Below, piece after piece: positions 11,777 to 13,609 of a stretch of 13,609 nt of DNA. The notes beneath the pieces were generated by a model that saw nothing but the letters and a program-made list of their open reading frames with translations, did no database searches and had not been told where the DNA came from. The translations under genes and the position numbers were made by a program. Each line of letters starts with the position of its first letter. The stretch's first letter is position 1. Origin of the DNA: Flavobacterium sp. (GTDB lineage Bacteria; Bacteroidota; Bacteroidia; Flavobacteriales; Flavobacteriaceae); assembly GCF_003525665.1 (NCBI RefSeq), contig NZ_DQDX01000036.1:45698-59306 (forward strand). Reading direction: 5' to 3'.

Positions 11777-12868
11777 ATGAGAAAAATAATCACCTTTTTA
11801 TTTCTGATTCCTTTGCTTACCTTAACAGCTTGTGGACAATCAAATAAAAAAGCATCAAAAAAAGAAACTAATACTATGGAAAACGTAATCAGCAAACCTG
11901 AAAATCCGTATTACTCGAATACCGACACAAAAAAATTAGATGTCCCAAATGCCGAATGGAAGAAGATTCTATCTCCAGACTTGTATGCCGTTGCTCGTGA
12001 AGCCGATACAGAAAGAGCTTTTACTGGAACCATGTGGAAAAGTGAAACTAAAGGAACTTATTACTGTGCAACCTGCGGAAATAAATTATTTAAATCTGAT
12101 CAAAAATTTGTAAGCAGTTGTGGATGGCCAAGTTTTTTTGAGCAAAACAACAAAGAAAGCATCACTTTTAAAGATGATAATTCGTATGGAATGCGAAGAA
12201 TTGAGGCGCTTTGCGGAAGATGCGACAGTCATTTAGGTCATTTATTTGATGATGGTCCAGAGCCAACTGGAAAAAGATATTGTATGAATGCAATTTCACT
12301 TGATTTTGTTCCAGATGGTGTAGTTTCAACTTCAGGAGATTTCGAAACTATAGTAATTGGTGGTGGTTGTTTTTGGTGCGTGGAAGCCGTTTATCAAAAT
12401 CTAGATGGTGTAAAAAGTGTGTACTCTGGTTATGCTGGAGGAACAGTTGAAAACCCAAGTTATGAGGAAGTTTGCACAGGAAGAACGGGTGCAGCAGAAG
12501 TTGTAGAAATTACTTACGACAAAACCAAAACCAATTTGGATGAAATCTTCAAAGTATTTTTCACCGTTCACGATCCGACAACGTTAAACCGACAAGGTGC
12601 CGATGTTGGAACACAATACCGTTCTGCAATTTTCTATAAAAATGAAAATGAGAAAAAAGTTGCTCAAGATTTAATTAAGGAGTTAAATTCTGAAGTGTTT
12701 TCTAATAAAATAGTAACAACACTTGAACCATTAAAAAAATTCTACAAAGCCGAAGAATACCACCAAGGTTATTACGAAAACAATAAAAACAAACCTTATT
12801 GTGAAATGGTAATTCAGCCTAAAATTGAAAAATTTGAAAAGGTTTTTAAAGATAGATTGAAGAAGTAA
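11777..12868 (+). CDS. msrBA: Exported MsrB-MsrA fusion, methionine sulfoxide reductase lipoprotein
   Basis: A bifunctional repair enzyme of 363 residues that reduces both methionine sulfoxide epimers outside the cytoplasm. MRKIITFLFLIPLLTLTAC is a lipoprotein signal (Cys19). MsrB comes first (about 57-180): zinc Cys97/Cys100 and Cys146/Cys149 in two CxxC pairs, SCGWPSF with the recycling-type Cys115, and catalytic Cys169 in RYCMN. MsrA follows (about 190-345): GGCFWC with catalytic Cys198, GYAGG (218-222), YHQGYY (328-333), and a probable resolving Cys342 in PYCEM. The order is B then A, without a thioredoxin domain, so electrons must come from a separate envelope partner that is not in this window. 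Met34 (11876) could start a form without the signal. Its 3' end is 3 nt from the stop of the convergent gene. Confidence 0.94.
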   Translation: MRKIITFLFLIPLLTLTACGQSNKKASKKETNTMENVISKPENPYYSNTDTKKLDVPNAEWKKILSPDLYAVAREADTERAFTGTMWKSETKGTYYCATCGNKLFKSDQKFVSSCGWPSFFEQNNKESITFKDDNSYGMRRIEALCGRCDSHLGHLFDDGPEPTGKRYCMNAISLDFVPDGVVSTSGDFETIVIGGGCFWCVEAVYQNLDGVKSVYSGYAGGTVENPSYEEVCTGRTGAAEVVEITYDKTKTNLDEIFKVFFTVHDPTTLNRQGADVGTQYRSAIFYKNENEKKVAQDLIKELNSEVFSNKIVTTLEPLKKFYKAEEYHQGYYENNKNKPYCEMVIQPKIEKFEKVFKDRLKK

Positions 12869-12871
12869 AAC

Positions 12872-13609
12872 TTATAATCTATCAATTTTAACATCTATAA
12901 TTTGAGCAAGTTCTATGATTTGGCTTACTTCATTTTTGTTGGCTACAAAGAACAAATAGTTGTCACCTTGTGTGTCAAAACTCATTAGTTCTAATTCCAA
13001 TTTTGCTAATTCTTTTTGAATGTATGGAAACAAATCGTGGCTGTAAGTTTCGTCTGGATATTCAAAGGTAAAATCTTGCTCAATCATTTCAGAAATAAAG
13101 TATGCTGCATCTTCTGGATTAAATTTCCAGTCGCTATTCCAGCAATTTACATTTTCTAAAAATTTGTAATTATCTTCAAAGAAGCTGTCGTCTTCTGAAC
13201 GTTTTTTATACTTGCCAAACATCTTCTTGGCTTGTTTTTTTATGACTTTTTCATCAATTTTATGTCGAGTAATCAAAATTAACAACTCTTCGAAATGATT
13301 CTGGGTTACTTCTTCAGGTAATAAATTTGTTGCAGAAATGGTTTCGGGTAATTCAATTTTTAAATAGTGACAAATTCCAATTAATACGGTTTCGAAATCT
13401 TTGAATGCTTTTTGCTCAATACCATTTTGAGGAATATTGTTTTCTATAAATTTTGTATCGAGTAAATTTCTAATAAAAAAGGTAAAATAACGATTGTTTG
13501 AATACAAAAGTCTGAATCCATTGGTCTCTGAACTTCCTTCTTCGCAACAAAAAAAGAAGATAAAATTTTGTAAAATATTTTTTGAAGTAGAATTTACTCC
13601 GATTATTTC
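12872..13609 (-). CDS. C-terminal part of a gene running off the window, function unknown
   Basis: The - strand frame is open from the window edge at 13609 to the stop at 12872, encoding at least 245 residues. A TTG at 13507 could be taken as a start, but the frame continues without a stop for 34 more codons (EIIGVNSTSKNILQNFIFFF, then CCEEGSSETNGF) to the edge, so the true start most likely lies outside. The visible part is soluble, charged and rich in Lys, Glu, Phe and Asn. The stretch RLLYSNNRYFTFFIRNLL near the edge loosely recalls the region after the ATPase core in KAP-type P-loop proteins, but no P-loop lies in this part and I do not assign a family. It converges on msrBA with a 3-nt gap and no terminator between them. 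Confidence 0.75.
   Translation of the reverse strand, partial: EIIGVNSTSKNILQNFIFFFCCEEGSSETNGFRLLYSNNRYFTFFIRNLLDTKFIENNIPQNGIEQKAFKDFETVLIGICHYLKIELPETISATNLLPEEVTQNHFEELLILITRHKIDEKVIKKQAKKMFGKYKKRSEDDSFFEDNYKFLENVNCWNSDWKFNPEDAAYFISEMIEQDFTFEYPDETYSHDLFPYIQKELAKLELELMSFDTQGDNYLFFVANKNEVSQIIELAQIIDVKIDRL

Noticed and set aside
1..13609. Mobile elements, CRISPR arrays, phage or defence islands
   Set aside because: No transposase, integrase, spaced repeat array, tRNA-adjacent attachment duplication or change in composition was seen. The tRNA-Thr has no duplicated 3' end in the window.

Overview
The window looks like ordinary chromosomal DNA from a Bacteroidota bacterium, most likely a Flavobacterium-like member of the Flavobacteriaceae. 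The DNA is AT-rich and start codons lack Shine-Dalgarno sequences. Promoters match the Bacteroidota primary-sigma pattern (a TAnnTTTG -7 box, once with a TTTG -33 box 19 nt upstream). Protein families are typical of the phylum: several lipoproteins with short signal peptides, a PrcB-like lipoprotein, a DUF4369 lipoprotein and a DUF2805/TIGR03643 protein. I see no integrase, transposase, phage gene, CRISPR array or obvious change in composition.

Layout. The left part (1-8556) is all on the + strand: the tail of an unidentified gene; an EamA-family exporter; a small DoxX-like membrane protein; aquaporin Z, closed by a strong terminator; an AlkB-type 2-oxoglutarate oxygenase; a PrcB-domain lipoprotein; a sterol-desaturase/fatty-acid-hydroxylase family membrane protein; a small DUF2805 protein with a terminator; an exported alpha/beta hydrolase; an M61-type metallopeptidase lipoprotein with a PDZ-like end and a terminator; and a DUF4369 lipoprotein with a terminator. 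The middle part (8577-11639) is on the - strand. In transcription order it holds idi, a 6-pyruvoyl-tetrahydropterin-synthase/QueD family gene, a bcp-type peroxiredoxin, manA, an 88-residue conserved-looking protein and tRNA-Thr(UGU) with its own promoter and terminator. On the right, a + strand exported MsrB-MsrA fusion lipoprotein is divergent from idi and converges almost end to end on a - strand gene that runs off the window.

How the genes fit together. There is no single pathway. A loose theme is damage repair and stress: AlkB (alkylated nucleic acid), the Bcp peroxiredoxin (peroxides) and MsrBA (oxidised methionine outside the cytoplasm). The rest is housekeeping (tRNA-Thr, Idi for isoprenoid precursors, ManA for mannose/fructose phosphates, a pterin enzyme) or cell-envelope function (AqpZ, EamA, lipoproteins, peptidase).

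I did not find a convincing new system. The observations most worth checking are: a 56-bp array of eight heptads that fills the idi-PTPS gap and forms the leader of the PTPS gene; the animal-PTPS-like Cys-x5-His-Gly-His spacing of that enzyme; an apparently leaderless alkB; palindromes next to several -7 boxes; two non-Watson-Crick stem positions in the tRNA-Thr; and a right-edge gene that is open to the edge, so an apparent TTG start at 13507 is probably not real.
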